In this document: positions 1-6,963 of the stretch, piece by piece
Position numbering within the stretch: the stretch's first letter is position 1
Layout of the letters: the number at the start of each line of letters is the position of its first letter
The notes under the pieces: model-generated
Told to the model about the DNA's origin: nothing
Database searches by the model: none
What the model saw: only the letters and a program-made list of their open reading frames with translations
Assembly (NCBI GenBank): GCA_022800935.1
Contig: JAAWRH010000018.1
Span: forward strand, 1-64,000
Length of the DNA: 64,000 nucleotides
Reading direction: 5' to 3'
From: Oscillospiraceae bacterium
Lineage (GTDB): Bacteria; Bacillota; Clostridia; Oscillospirales; Ruminococcaceae
Translations under genes and position numbers: made by a program

Positions 1-124
1 CACCGGGTACCGCTATTACAGCGAGGCGCAGCTTCCCATCGCCAACCGCATTACGGCTTTAAAGGATATGGGGTTTGGACTGGCCGCCATTGGGGAAATC
101 CTGGCGCAGAACCCCGAACTTTAT
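1..124 (+). pseudogene. MerR-family regulator fragment
   Basis: Reading from base 2, the frame encodes TGYRYYSEAQLPIANRI and then a second helix ending near NPEL. This is the wing and helix region of a MerR-type DNA-binding domain (GYRYY is the family signature). The gene starts outside the window. After about base 124 the reading no longer resembles the family, and a decayed conjugative-element segment on the other strand begins. I read this as a MerR gene cut by a recombination junction between about 120 and 165. The effector domain is missing, so it is unlikely to work. Confidence 0.6.
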
Positions 125-419
125 ACCTTTTTTTCTGTCCACACTTATATACTAACACCATATGCAGCCAGCCGAACTCATTGGTTTCAATGCTCCCTGC
201 GATCTCCGTCACCGACCAGGAAGGAGAACGGGCGCTTTGGTGAATGGGGGGCTGGGGCTGTTCCTCCGCCATCCGGCGGGCCAGAAGAACGGCGCTTTCC
301 AGATAGGCCAGCAGGTTGGTGAGCTGCCGCCCCTTCTCGGCGGCGCTTAATAGCTCGCCCTCTGCATTGGCTTTGCGGAGCAGCTCCCGAAGGCTGGCGA
401 TTTCTTTTTTCGTGGGCAT
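51..419 (-). pseudogene. Hypothetical protein downstream of virB4, 3'-truncated
   Basis: The frame starts with MPTKKEIASLRELL and has an AGGGAGGTTTCC-type ribosome site just upstream. About the first 90 residues look like real protein: charged, helical, with no family I recognise. The last 25-30 residues are the antisense of the MerR fragment, so the true 3' end has been lost at the junction near base 125-165. It follows the VirB4 remnant by 14 bases, the usual place for a small accessory gene of an integrative conjugative element. Function unknown. Confidence 0.45.
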
Positions 420-433
420 GGGGAAACCTCCCT

Positions 434-1036
434 TCAGTTATTTTCCTGCTGCCAGGCCAGCATCTGTGCCTCCAGATCGGCCCGGCTGGTGGTGATCCAG
501 TCGTATTCCAACTGGGTGGATTGGAAGACTACCGAAATGCGGTTGTGCCCGGCGCAGAGCAGCCCTTCCCCTCGCTTGCTGCGGATGACCTGCATCATCT
601 CCTCGTTGGAAAGGCCCATAACCTCCTTGACCCGAACCGCCTCTTCCTCCTCCAAGGGAAGGACAACTTTAATGTGGGAGTTGTTGAGGATGGCCCTGCC
701 GAACTTGCCATTCTCCAGAGCAAAAAAGTCGTTAAGGTCCTGGGTAGCCCCGATCACAGCCGCACCGAAGGCCCGATAGGTCTTGAAGCATTCCAGCACG
801 AACTCCGCCGCCTAGGGGTTGGAGGACGCCCCGATGAGGGCCCACAGCTCGTCCAGAATCAGGGCTTTTTTCTTGACGCGGGATTCCTTGCACTTCTCGG
901 TGCAGAAGTCGGTGGCAGTAAAGGTGCCGGCTGCCAGCAGGTCCTTGCCGATTTCTGAGGTGTCAATCACCACGAACTGGTTATCTAAGTCCACATTGGT
1001 GGCCTGCCCCAGCCGCTTGGCGGAGCCGGTGACAAA
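434..1036 (-). pseudogene. VirB4/TraE-type conjugation ATPase, C-terminal remnant
   Basis: VirB4 ATPases power type IV secretion in conjugative elements. The frame reads GQATNVDLDNQFVVIDTSEI, then KKKALILDELWALIG (Walker B-like, hhhhDE), then FGAAVIGATQDLNDF and FGRAILNNSHIKVV, all in the order expected of a VirB4 C-terminal half. An in-frame TAG at 812-814 sits between SNP and AAEFVLE, where homologues read through, and the frame continues unchanged after it. At about 1035 the gene is broken by an IS3-family fragment, so Walker A and the N-terminal half are absent. It is a clear pseudogene. Its neighbour at 51-419 probably belonged to the same element. Confidence 0.75.
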
Positions 1037-1372
1037 ATTTGTATTTTTGGCTGATTTCTCTCAAGCTCCCGGCCCCTGATAAATACTCTTCAACCGCCTG
1101 CCGTTTCATCTCCGGCGGATATACACGGTTTCGCTCATACGACAAAAAAATGCTGCTCCTTCTACTTCAGCTATCCACCTGCGGAGTGTTTCTTTGCCCA
1201 CTCCTGCTTTCTGGCTTGCTGCGCTGATGCTGATTTCTCCTGCCTGCCATCTGTGCACTATATCAACTTTCTCTTCGGGCCTTATTTCTCTTTTTCTACT
1301 CATAATTATGCTCCCTTCCATGGGGATAGTTTTATTTTTTCTCTGTCTCTCATAAAGGGAGCATATCATTTA
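1037..1372 (-). mobile_element. IS3-family insertion sequence, left-end remnant
   Basis: On the minus strand the left end starts TGATATGCTCCCTT (about 1372 downward), followed by a 70-base leader and the OrfA start at 1303. The end begins with TG, as in IS3-family elements. A second, diverged copy of the same left end lies at 38069-38160. The element breaks off at about 1037 inside OrfA, directly against the VirB4 remnant. No right end or OrfB is present. Confidence 0.65.
1040..1303 (-). pseudogene. IS3-family transposase OrfA fragment, frame broken at a T7 run
   Basis: Starting at ATG 1303, the product MSRKREIRPEEKVDIVHRW carries a helix-turn-helix (AASQKAGVGKETLRRWI), typical of the two-HTH OrfA type of IS3 transposase. 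At a run of seven T (minus strand, about 1142-1148) the zero frame leaves the family. A -1 shift continues it as ERNRVYPPEMKRQAVEEYL and SLREISQKYK, the expected second HTH. The gene then runs into VirB4 sequence. The shift could be an old programmed slip site or a decay indel. Either way the gene is incomplete. Confidence 0.6.
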
Positions 1373-1569
1373 AGGCAATTATCTTTTTTTGTATTTCTAT
1401 GTGACGGCTCTGACAACATATATAGTATCTGTTTGACAGTAACCGACGAATTACTTCCCCTGATTCAGTGATTATTTGACATATTCAGGGGTGAAAAGTT
1501 GAATTTAGCATGAAAAGAAAAACAGCCAACAAACAGCCCAACAAAGCCATTTCTTGACCGTATTTCCGA

Positions 1570-1643
1570 TGGAGACGCACGGGCTCGAACCGTGGACCTC
1601 TTGCGTGTGAAGCAAGCGCTCTGACCAGCTGAGCTACGCCTCC
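1570..1643 (-). tRNA. tRNA-Val (anticodon CAC)
   Basis: The minus strand folds as a full cloverleaf. The acceptor GGAGGCG pairs with CGTCTCC, the D-arm is of AGCTCAGCTGGTCAGAGC type, and the anticodon stem CTTGC/GCAAG encloses TTCACAC, which gives anticodon CAC (codon GUG, valine). The T-arm contains GGTTCGAGCC. The 3' CCA is not encoded: discriminator A is followed by TCGG. It lies 67 bases downstream of tRNA-Ala and is probably co-transcribed with it. Mobile-element wreckage begins about 200 bases further on, as is common beside tRNA genes. Confidence 0.93.
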
Positions 1644-1669
1644 GTATAAAGTTGTTTGACACGATAGGC

Positions 1670-1704
1670 TTGTCCATCTCTTCAGCCAGCGAAGAGATGG
1701 ACAA
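1670..1704 (-). other. Perfect 14-bp hairpin between the two tRNA genes
   Basis: TTGTCCATCTCTTC (1670-1683) and GAAGAGATGGACAA (1691-1704) are perfectly complementary around the 7-base loop AGCCAGC. In the tRNA-Ala to tRNA-Val transcript this would form a strong stem exactly in the spacer. It has no T-run, so it is not a normal terminator. It may be a processing signal. Confidence 0.7.
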
Positions 1705-1710
1705 CTGCCT

Positions 1711-1786
1711 TGGTGGAGACGAAGAGGATCGAACTCTCGACCTTACGGATGCGAACCGTACGCTCTCCCAGCTGAGCTACGCCCCC
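1711..1786 (-). tRNA. tRNA-Ala (anticodon CGC)
   Basis: The acceptor GGGGGCG pairs (with G-U pairs) with CGTCTCC, followed by discriminator A and an encoded CCA. The D-arm is AGCTCAGCTGGGAGAGC. The anticodon stem TACGG/CCGTA encloses TTCGCAT, giving anticodon CGC for alanine codon GCG. The T-loop is GTTCGATCC. It is first in a two-tRNA unit on the minus strand. Confidence 0.92.
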
Positions 1787-1819
1787 GAAATCAGTGCATA
1801 TCTATTATAGCAATTTTTC

Positions 1820-1866
1820 AAAAAAAAGCAACCCCTTTTTGAAAATTTTCTCAAAAGGGGCTGCTT
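1820..1866 (-). terminator. Rho-independent terminator of the 1913-2335 gene
   Basis: On the minus strand, AGCAGCCCCTTTT pairs with AAAAAGGGGTTGCT and is followed by a run of eight T. It lies 47 bases past the stop of the small membrane-protein gene and just before the tRNA pair. Confidence 0.85.
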
Positions 1867-1912
1867 TTTGCCTGTTTTGGGCAATGCGGAGAGATTCCGC
1901 ATTGCGCTGGCG

Positions 1913-2335
1913 CTATCTTCCCCCAAACAGGGAGGACAGCCGCCCGGCAACGGTATTGAGCCGCCCGATGGCCTCATTGAAGGAATCCACATCCAAGTCC
2001 TCTAGGTTCTTTAACGCCTGTCCCACATTTTCGGTCATTTCCGTCATGTTCTTTTCGCTGTTGCTAATTAATTGGTCAGTATTGTTCATCAGCCCCTCCA
2101 GGTCCAGGCTGATTAAGTTCTCCGCCAGCACCTCCAGGTCTGCCATGACCACGTTGGCACGATTGGACAGGCTTTTTAGCTCCTGTCCAACGGCCTTTAC
2201 CTTGGGGATGATACTGACAGCTCCCGCTATCAGTACGACCAACAGCACGCCGGTCAGCCGCTGCCAGAAAAGCTGTTTTTTCATTAGGCGGAGCAGCTGG
2301 GCATCTGATGAGGCGTTGGATTGTATGTTGCTCAT
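1913..2335 (-). CDS. Small membrane-anchored coiled-coil protein of unknown function
   Basis: This 140-residue protein has a short cytoplasmic N-terminus, one membrane segment at about 28-46 (LTGVLLVVLIAGAVSII) and a long helical tail rich in Leu, Glu, Asn and Asp. The tail (about 50-135) has repeated spacings such as LEDLDVD and LEVLAENL, typical of coiled coils or DUF948-like membrane tethers. I do not recognise a family with certainty. The start has a good ribosome site (AAAAGGAGAG, 8 bases before ATG). The gene is monocistronic, with its own terminator. Confidence 0.8.
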   Translation of the reverse strand: MSNIQSNASSDAQLLRLMKKQLFWQRLTGVLLVVLIAGAVSIIPKVKAVGQELKSLSNRANVVMADLEVLAENLISLDLEGLMNNTDQLISNSEKNMTEMTENVGQALKNLEDLDVDSFNEAIGRLNTVAGRLSSLFGGR

Positions 2336-2503
2336 GGTATTTACTCTCCTTTTCGTTGCAGAATGCTCTTCCCTTTGTTATAGAGGAGAAAAGTTAGTTT
2401 GCTTTTTGTCGAACCATGTGTTATGATAATATTGTGGTTCTGCCATAAACGGTAGGCGGTTGGCCCCTTGCAGGGGGCCATTCCCGCTTGGGAATATTCT
2501 TTG

Positions 2504-2528
2504 GCCCCCTTACATAACGAAAGGGGGC
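2504..2528 (+). promoter_or_regulatory. Hairpin hiding the ribosome site of toxin-like peptide 1
   Basis: GCCCCCTT (2504-2511) pairs with AAGGGGGC (2521-2528) around a 9-base loop. The right arm is the Shine-Dalgarno sequence, 7 bases ahead of the ATG at 2535. Such shielding is a hallmark of type I toxin messages. Confidence 0.75.
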
Positions 2529-2534
2529 TGTGCT

Positions 2535-2621
2535 ATGACAACAAATGAAGTTTTAACTCTTTGTTTGGTGATCATCGGCATTTGTAATCTGTTCATTCAG
2601 ATTAACAACAAAAAGAAATAA
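2535..2621 (+). CDS. 28-aa hydrophobic peptide, putative type I toxin (copy 1)
   Basis: The frame encodes MTTNEVLTLCLVIIGICNLF followed by a short tail ending in NNKKK: a polar N-cap with a Glu, one hydrophobic membrane-length helix and a Lys-rich C-terminus. This is the plan of the holin-like/TxpA-type toxin peptides of Firmicutes (MTxxExLxLxL opening). The Shine-Dalgarno AAGGGGG is locked in a hairpin. A second copy with a different sequence but the same plan lies at 2891. The assignment rests on architecture, not on a database match. Confidence 0.65.
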   Translation: MTTNEVLTLCLVIIGICNLFIQINNKKK

Positions 2622-2709
2622 TCGCCGTACCCCCTCTAAAAGTGCGACGATATATTTCTAAACATCTTTAGCAGGGGTCCAACCGTCTACTGGCAGGACC
2701 ACCTTTTAT
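2620..2709 (-). ncRNA. Putative antitoxin RNA, copy 1
   Basis: A perfect minus-strand sigma-A promoter (TTGACA at 2744-2739, 17-base spacer, TATAAT at 2721-2716) would start an RNA near 2709. It begins GGTGGTCCTGCCAGTAGACG, which folds into a hairpin. The RNA would run toward the toxin gene and end at the shared terminator, about 90 nt long. No ORF of note lies in it. Convergent overlap at the 3' end resembles RatA/TxpA arrangements. Confidence 0.6.
2622..2660 (+). terminator. Bidirectional terminator shared by toxin mRNA and antisense RNA (copy 1)
   Basis: ATCGCCGTAC pairs with GTGCGACGAT (G-U pairs included). On the plus side ATATTTCT follows. On the minus side TATTTCTTTTTG follows, a good T-tract. 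The two convergent RNAs would therefore overlap here and be complementary over their 3' ends. Confidence 0.6.
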
Positions 2710-2715
2710 GCCTTT

Positions 2716-2744
2716 ATTATACCGGATGCCCTTCCCTTTGTCAA
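2716..2744 (-). promoter_or_regulatory. Consensus promoter of antitoxin RNA 1
   Basis: TTGACA, 17-base spacer, TATAAT, read on the minus strand. It is much closer to consensus than the presumed toxin promoter (TTGTCG with a weak -10 near 2430), as expected if antitoxin must exceed toxin mRNA. Confidence 0.8.
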
Positions 2745-2860
2745 CCAAAAATTTTCTTGCTAATTGTCGAATCATGTGTTATCATAATACTGTGGTTCTG
2801 CCATAAACGGTAGGCGGTTGGCCCCCCTGCAGGGGGCCGCTTGTAATGAGCGTTTCTTTG

Positions 2861-2882
2861 CCCCCTTACATATGAAAGGGGG
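2861..2882 (+). promoter_or_regulatory. Hairpin hiding the ribosome site of toxin-like peptide 2
   Basis: CCCCCTT (2861-2867) pairs with AAGGGGG (2876-2882). The latter is the Shine-Dalgarno sequence, 8 bases before ATG 2891. The pairing is conserved with copy 1 although the loop differs. Confidence 0.75.
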
Positions 2883-2890
2883 AATGTTTC

Positions 2891-2971
2891 ATGACTTTAA
2901 CTGAAGTATTACAGCTTCTGCTATTGATCGTAAACCTCTGTGGCGTTTTCGTCCAGATTTCAAAGAAATAA
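2891..2971 (+). CDS. 26-aa hydrophobic peptide, putative type I toxin (copy 2)
   Basis: The peptide opens MTLTEVLQLLLLIVNLCGVF and ends QISKK: one membrane helix with an acidic N-cap and a basic tail. It shares the T-x-x-E-V-L opening and the QI..KK ending with copy 1, while the core differs. It has the same shielded ribosome site and antisense RNA promoter as copy 1. It is probably a membrane-acting peptide. Toxicity is inferred. Confidence 0.65.
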   Translation: MTLTEVLQLLLLIVNLCGVFVQISKK

Positions 2972-3057
2972 TCGCCGCTACTCCTGAGAAAAGTTCGGCG
3001 ATTATTCTCTAACTTTTAGCAGGGGTCCAACCGTCTACTGGCAGGACCACCTTTTAT
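2968..3057 (-). ncRNA. Putative antitoxin RNA, copy 2
   Basis: The minus-strand promoter at 3092-3064 would start this RNA near 3057, beginning GGTGGTCCTGCCAGTAGACG as in copy 1. It would end at the hairpin AATCGCCG/CGGCGATT (2971-3005), shared with the toxin message. Confidence 0.6.
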
Positions 3058-3063
3058 GTCTTT

Positions 3064-3092
3064 ATTATACCCGACGCATTCCTCTTTGTCAA
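3064..3092 (-). promoter_or_regulatory. Consensus promoter of antitoxin RNA 2
   Basis: TTGACA (3092-3087), 17-base spacer, TATAAT (3069-3064), identical in boxes and spacing to copy 1. Confidence 0.8.
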
Positions 3093-3131
3093 CACAATTT
3101 TCCTTGCTGCTTCTCGTTTTTGATATGTCAT

Positions 3132-3168
3132 AAAAAGGTCCGGACAGGCGGATGCCTGCCCGGACACA
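3132..3168 (-). terminator. Terminator of the 6.8-3.2 kb ABC transporter operon
   Basis: Minus-strand stem GTCCGGGCAGGC/GCCTGTCCGGAC with a 3-base loop, then CTTTTTATG. It lies 26 bases after the solute-binding protein stop. Confidence 0.85.
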
Positions 3169-3193
3169 AATGTACTTGGAAAATAGATATTGA

Positions 3194-4840
3194 TTAGCTG
3201 ATCAGAGCAAGGGCACGGCCCAAGGCATCGTTCTGAGCTTTGAGGTACTCGTCCAAGTGATACTGTGCATAACCAGCGATGTAAGCATCCCACTGATCAA
3301 TGGGGGTAGTGCCGGTAATGAACTTCTGGAGCTGCTCGTCGGAGTAGGTCTTGAGGTCAGCCTCATAACGGGTGACAATATCCTGCTCCGCGTCGTTAAA
3401 GCGGATGGCCTTGGTCAGGTCGTCACGGATATAACCGCCCTCCTCGTACAGCTTAGCAGCATTTACAACCTCTGTAAACTCACGGTTGGTGGGCAGGTAG
3501 ATACCATTGCACTCCAAACGGGACATTCTGGTGATGTTGCCCTTTACGCGCTCTTCCTGGGGCAGGGTGTTGGCATCCAGGGGCTCCTGGTACTCAGGAA
3601 TGGTCTGGTACTCGCCGTTGGCGTCCTTGGTGAAGGAAACGCCCTCAATACCGTAGTTGAGCAGCTCATAGCCTTCGTCGGAGAAGGAGTAGTTGAGCAT
3701 TTCCATAATACGGTCAACCTTTTCCTCGGAAGCCTTGGTGAAGATTGCCAGAGCATCTCTCAGACGGGGATAGTGAATGGTGGTCTGGCCCTTGGTGGTG
3801 CCGTCGGGGGACAAGGGGGAGATGGCCTTATACCATTTGCCGGTAACACCCAGGTTTGCCCACTCGTTGATTGCCCATTTAATACGGGAGGAAGCATTGT
3901 CGTGGGTCATGAACACGCCGTCGTTCAGGACCTTCTCCTGCCATGCAGCGGTATCGGAGGTCGGGAATTCGGGGTCAATCAAGCCCTCGGTATACAACTG
4001 GTTCAACCAGATGACAACATCCTTCATGCGCTCGTCGGCGCTGCCGAACTTGACGACATTGTCGGTGTCAACAAAGGCGTACTGGGGAACACCGCTCCAG
4101 CCCTCGCACAGACGCTGAATCAGACCGGCGGTCTTCATTCTGGTCATGTAGGGGGTCAGCTTGGGGTCTTTCTCCTTGGCTGTTTTCAGCAGCTCGTAGC
4201 ATTCTTCCTTGGTCATGTTGTCCTTGACGGTGATGCCCCAATCTTCCAGAAGGTCGCCGCGGACCATCAGAACATCACCGACCTTCTGCTCAGACAGGTT
4301 GGAGAGAATCTGAATCTTGCCGGTGTCCTGGTTGGCGGACAGAGCGTAAACATAGGGATCGTCATAGAAGTACTTTTCCAAATTGGGGTATTTGCCTTTG
4401 ATAAAGTCGTCCAGCTCCCACCAAGCGTCTTTATACTTGTTCAGTTTGGTCCAGCTGCCCTGTACCACTACGTCGGGAATATCGCCGGAAGCCATAGTAA
4501 TGTTAAATACAGATTCCTGATCGGTGGCAGGAACGTTGTACCAATCCCACTTGACACCGAATTTCTCTTCATACATCTTGTCGAGCATCCAGCCTCCTTC
4601 AGGAATATCCTCAAGGGCAGAGGAAGCGTGCATGGGGAAGTAACCGGTAATGGTAAGTACTTCTCTCTTTTCTTCCGGTGCAGAGGAACTTTCAGCCTGA
4701 GAGCTGGAGCCGCCGGTGGAAGAAGAGCCGCCGGGAGCGGCAGAAGAACTGCTGGAGCTGTTGGAGCCGGAGCAGGCTGCCAGAGAAACCAGCATTGCCG
4801 CGGCAGTCATAACTGACAGCGCACGAGTAAGCTTGTTCAT
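3194..4840 (-). CDS. Extracellular carbohydrate-binding lipoprotein (LplA-like)
   Basis: This is the substrate receptor of a carbohydrate ABC importer, anchored on the outer face of the membrane. It has 548 residues: a signal peptide with lipobox LAAC (Cys23 would carry the lipid), a Ser/Gly-rich linker (24-58), then a family-1 solute-binding fold with SGDIPDVVVQGSW. It closes an operon with two permeases of the LplB/LplC type upstream (minus strand). A 30-base hairpin at 4879-4908 separates it from the permeases and may raise its message level. The ligand cannot be read from sequence. LplA relatives bind complex oligosaccharides. No ATPase gene is nearby. Confidence 0.9.
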   Translation of the reverse strand: MNKLTRALSVMTAAAMLVSLAACSGSNSSSSSSAAPGGSSSTGGSSSQAESSSAPEEKREVLTITGYFPMHASSALEDIPEGGWMLDKMYEEKFGVKWDWYNVPATDQESVFNITMASGDIPDVVVQGSWTKLNKYKDAWWELDDFIKGKYPNLEKYFYDDPYVYALSANQDTGKIQILSNLSEQKVGDVLMVRGDLLEDWGITVKDNMTKEECYELLKTAKEKDPKLTPYMTRMKTAGLIQRLCEGWSGVPQYAFVDTDNVVKFGSADERMKDVVIWLNQLYTEGLIDPEFPTSDTAAWQEKVLNDGVFMTHDNASSRIKWAINEWANLGVTGKWYKAISPLSPDGTTKGQTTIHYPRLRDALAIFTKASEEKVDRIMEMLNYSFSDEGYELLNYGIEGVSFTKDANGEYQTIPEYQEPLDANTLPQEERVKGNITRMSRLECNGIYLPTNREFTEVVNAAKLYEEGGYIRDDLTKAIRFNDAEQDIVTRYEADLKTYSDEQLQKFITGTTPIDQWDAYIAGYAQYHLDEYLKAQNDALGRALALIS

Positions 4841-4878
4841 AGTGAATATCCTCCTGTTTTTGAAATGTTGAATTTATA

Positions 4879-4908
4879 TTAAACAGCGGGACAATCCGCG
4901 CCGTTTAA
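4879..4908 (-). other. Intercistronic hairpin between permease and binding-protein genes
   Basis: TTAAAC...GTTTAA with an inner GCGGG-type stem. It has no T-run. Stems at this place often protect the binding-protein part of an importer mRNA from decay. Confidence 0.5.
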
Positions 4909-4918
4909 CAGCTGTAAA

Positions 4919-5806
4919 CTAACCCTTGATGGAGCCGACCATGGTGCCCTTTACAAAGTACTTCTGGATAAAGGGATAGACGCAGAGAATCGGGATGACC
5001 GCAACCATAATAACGGCATACTTGATGGTTTCCGCAATCAGGTTGGTGGAGTCCTCAATGGTGGTTCCGACATTATTGGCAAGAAGATCGTTGACCTGGT
5101 TTTGCAGAACAATCTGGCGGAGCACCAGCTGAAGGGGATACTTCTCGGAATCCCGCAGGTAGATCATGGCGCCGAACCAGCTGTTCCAATGGCTCACCGC
5201 ATAGAACATGCCGATGGTCATAATGGACGGAATGGAAAGGGGCAGGATGATTTTAACCAGAATCTGCAAGTCGCTGCATCCGTCAATGGTGGCGGCCTCC
5301 TCCAATGCATCCGGGATACCTTGGAAGAAGGTACGCATGATAATCATATTCATGGTGGAGAGCGCGCCTGGCAGAATCAGAGCCCACATGGAATCGTAAA
5401 GCCCCAGGCCCCTGACAACCAGGAAGTTAGGAATCAGACCGCCGGAGAAAATCATGGTAACAGCAATGAAAAAGGTAAAGATATTTTTACCATAAAAATC
5501 CGGACGGGACAGGGGGTATGCTCCCAACATTGTAATAATCAAGTTGACAGCAGTGCCAACTACAGTATACAAAATGGTATTCCGGTATCCCTGCCACACC
5601 ACCTTATAGCCCAGAACCGCTTTATAGGCGTTGACGTTAAAGCCCTTTGGGAGCAGCGTAACCTGACCGGCGGAAACATAGGCGTTCCCGCTGAGGGAGG
5701 CGGACAAAACAAAGATAAAGGGATAGAGCATCACGATGCTCAGACAGATCATAAAAAGAATGTTAAAAACCTCGAAGACACGCCTTGACATAGCCTTTTG
5801 GATCAT
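4919..5806 (-). CDS. Carbohydrate ABC transporter permease (LplC/YtcP type)
   Basis: This 295-residue inner-membrane subunit has about six membrane helices. The EAA loop needed to dock the ATPase is present as EEAATIDGCSDLQILVKIIL, with the usual G after it. The ending FVKGTMVGSIKG is the LplC/YtcP family ending. The ribosome site is AAAGGAGGACGG. It pairs with the LplB-type permease 18 bases upstream and the binding lipoprotein downstream. Confidence 0.92.
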   Translation of the reverse strand: MIQKAMSRRVFEVFNILFMICLSIVMLYPFIFVLSASLSGNAYVSAGQVTLLPKGFNVNAYKAVLGYKVVWQGYRNTILYTVVGTAVNLIITMLGAYPLSRPDFYGKNIFTFFIAVTMIFSGGLIPNFLVVRGLGLYDSMWALILPGALSTMNMIIMRTFFQGIPDALEEAATIDGCSDLQILVKIILPLSIPSIMTIGMFYAVSHWNSWFGAMIYLRDSEKYPLQLVLRQIVLQNQVNDLLANNVGTTIEDSTNLIAETIKYAVIMVAVIPILCVYPFIQKYFVKGTMVGSIKG

Positions 5807-5824
5807 CGTTTCCGTCCTCCTTTC

Positions 5825-6787
5825 TTACCACAAGCTGGTATCGCTGTATTTTTTAGCGATTGCGTTTGTAGTGGTCAACAAAATCAACGCGATAATGGAG
5901 TTAAACAGGCCGACTGCCGTTGAGAAGCTGTAGTCCGCTTCTACCAGGCCGCGCCGGTACACATAGGAGGAGATAACGTCGGAGGTCTCATAGATAGCGG
6001 GATTGTACAGAAGAATGATCATATCGGAGCTGACCGACAGAAGGTCGCCCACGCGGAAGATCAGCATAATGACAATGGTGTTGGCGATGCCGGGCAGGGT
6101 GATGTGCCAGGTCTGGCGCAGCCGTCCGCCGCCGTCGATGATGCAGGCTTCGTACAGCTCCGAATCAATGCCGGTTAAGGCGGCCAGATAAATGATGGAG
6201 CCCCAGCCGACGCCCTTCCAGATATTCATTAAGGTAAAAATCGTTCGAAAATATTTGGGGTCGTTGAGGAAATATGTACGGGTACCGCCCAAAGCCTCAA
6301 TCATATTGTTGATCATGCCATTGCCGGGGGAGAGGAACTGCACCAGCATACTGGCAATAACCACAGAAGAAACGAAGTGGGGCAGATAACTGATGGTTTG
6401 AGTGACCTTCTTAAACTTGCCGTCCTTCAGCTCGTTGAGCAGTAGGGCGAGAATAATAGGCGCGGGAAATCCGAAAATCAAACCGTAAAAGCTGATGAGA
6501 AAGGTATTGCGGATCAACCGCCCGAAATAAGGGGTTGTAAAAAAGGCCTCAAAATGTTTAAACCCCACCCACGGGCTGGCCCAGATACCTTTAAAGGCAT
6601 TGTAATCTTTAAAAGCAATGACAATACCCGCCATAGGCGCATAGTGGAATACAATATAGTACACAATCACAGGCAGAAACATGACATACAGCAGGGCGCT
6701 TTTTTTCAGCTTCCTGAGTACGGATTGGCCTTTACCCGGCACGGGCGCCGCCGCGGTCAAACTGGGAGAGTTGTTTTTAGATGGCAT
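5825..6787 (-). CDS. Carbohydrate ABC transporter permease (LplB/YteP type)
   Basis: First gene of the importer operon, 320 residues. I chose ATG 6787 (MPSKNNSPSL) because AAAGGAGTG lies 9 bases upstream; an in-frame start at 6880 has no such site. The N-terminal helix contains FLPVIVYYIVFHYAPM and the EAA loop is YEACIIDGGGRLRQTWHITL. The ending YSDTSLW is diagnostic for LplB-type permeases. It has six predicted membrane helices. It is paralogous to 26749-27705. Confidence 0.92.
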   Translation of the reverse strand: MPSKNNSPSLTAAAPVPGKGQSVLRKLKKSALLYVMFLPVIVYYIVFHYAPMAGIVIAFKDYNAFKGIWASPWVGFKHFEAFFTTPYFGRLIRNTFLISFYGLIFGFPAPIILALLLNELKDGKFKKVTQTISYLPHFVSSVVIASMLVQFLSPGNGMINNMIEALGGTRTYFLNDPKYFRTIFTLMNIWKGVGWGSIIYLAALTGIDSELYEACIIDGGGRLRQTWHITLPGIANTIVIMLIFRVGDLLSVSSDMIILLYNPAIYETSDVISSYVYRRGLVEADYSFSTAVGLFNSIIALILLTTTNAIAKKYSDTSLW

Positions 6788-6934
6788 CTTATCTACACTC
6801 CTTTGTTGAATTAGGATATAAAAGGATGCATTCCGGACAGGGAACGCATCAAAAGCGCACAGCACAAAAAGCACAATCAATCACATAAATGATATATTAT
6901 TTTATACATCACTTGTACCAAATTCATTACATTT

Positions 6935-6963
6935 ACAATAACACATTTTTTATGATTTGTCAA
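6935..6963 (-). promoter_or_regulatory. Promoter of the first ABC transporter operon
   Basis: Minus-strand TTGACA (6963-6958), 17-base spacer, TATTGT (6940-6935), about 150 bases ahead of the permease start. The leader between is AT-rich with no clear structure. Confidence 0.7.

Larger units (their letters stand above)
2405..2745. repeat. Tandem duplicated module, copy 1
   Basis: This copy and 2764-3093 share the same plan and high identity outside the peptide cores. They share the promoter stretch (TTGTCGAA.CATGTGTTAT), the GTGGTTCTGCCATAAACGG leader, the GC stem, the SD-blocking hairpin, a short hydrophobic ORF, the terminator hairpin starting ATCGCCG, and a right arm AGCAGGGGTCCAACCGTC followed by a minus-strand promoter. 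Confidence 0.85.
2764..3093. repeat. Tandem duplicated module, copy 2
   Basis: This is the second copy of the module at 2405-2745, with leader, GC stem GGCCCCCCTGCAGGGGGCC, SD hairpin, 26-aa ORF, terminator, right arm and antisense promoter all kept. The peptide has diverged more than the RNA elements. Confidence 0.85.

Noticed and set aside
3257..4816. 519-codon plus-strand open frame opposite the binding lipoprotein
   Set aside because: Antisense shadow of a strongly supported lipoprotein gene; no ribosome site and odd Gly/Val-rich composition.
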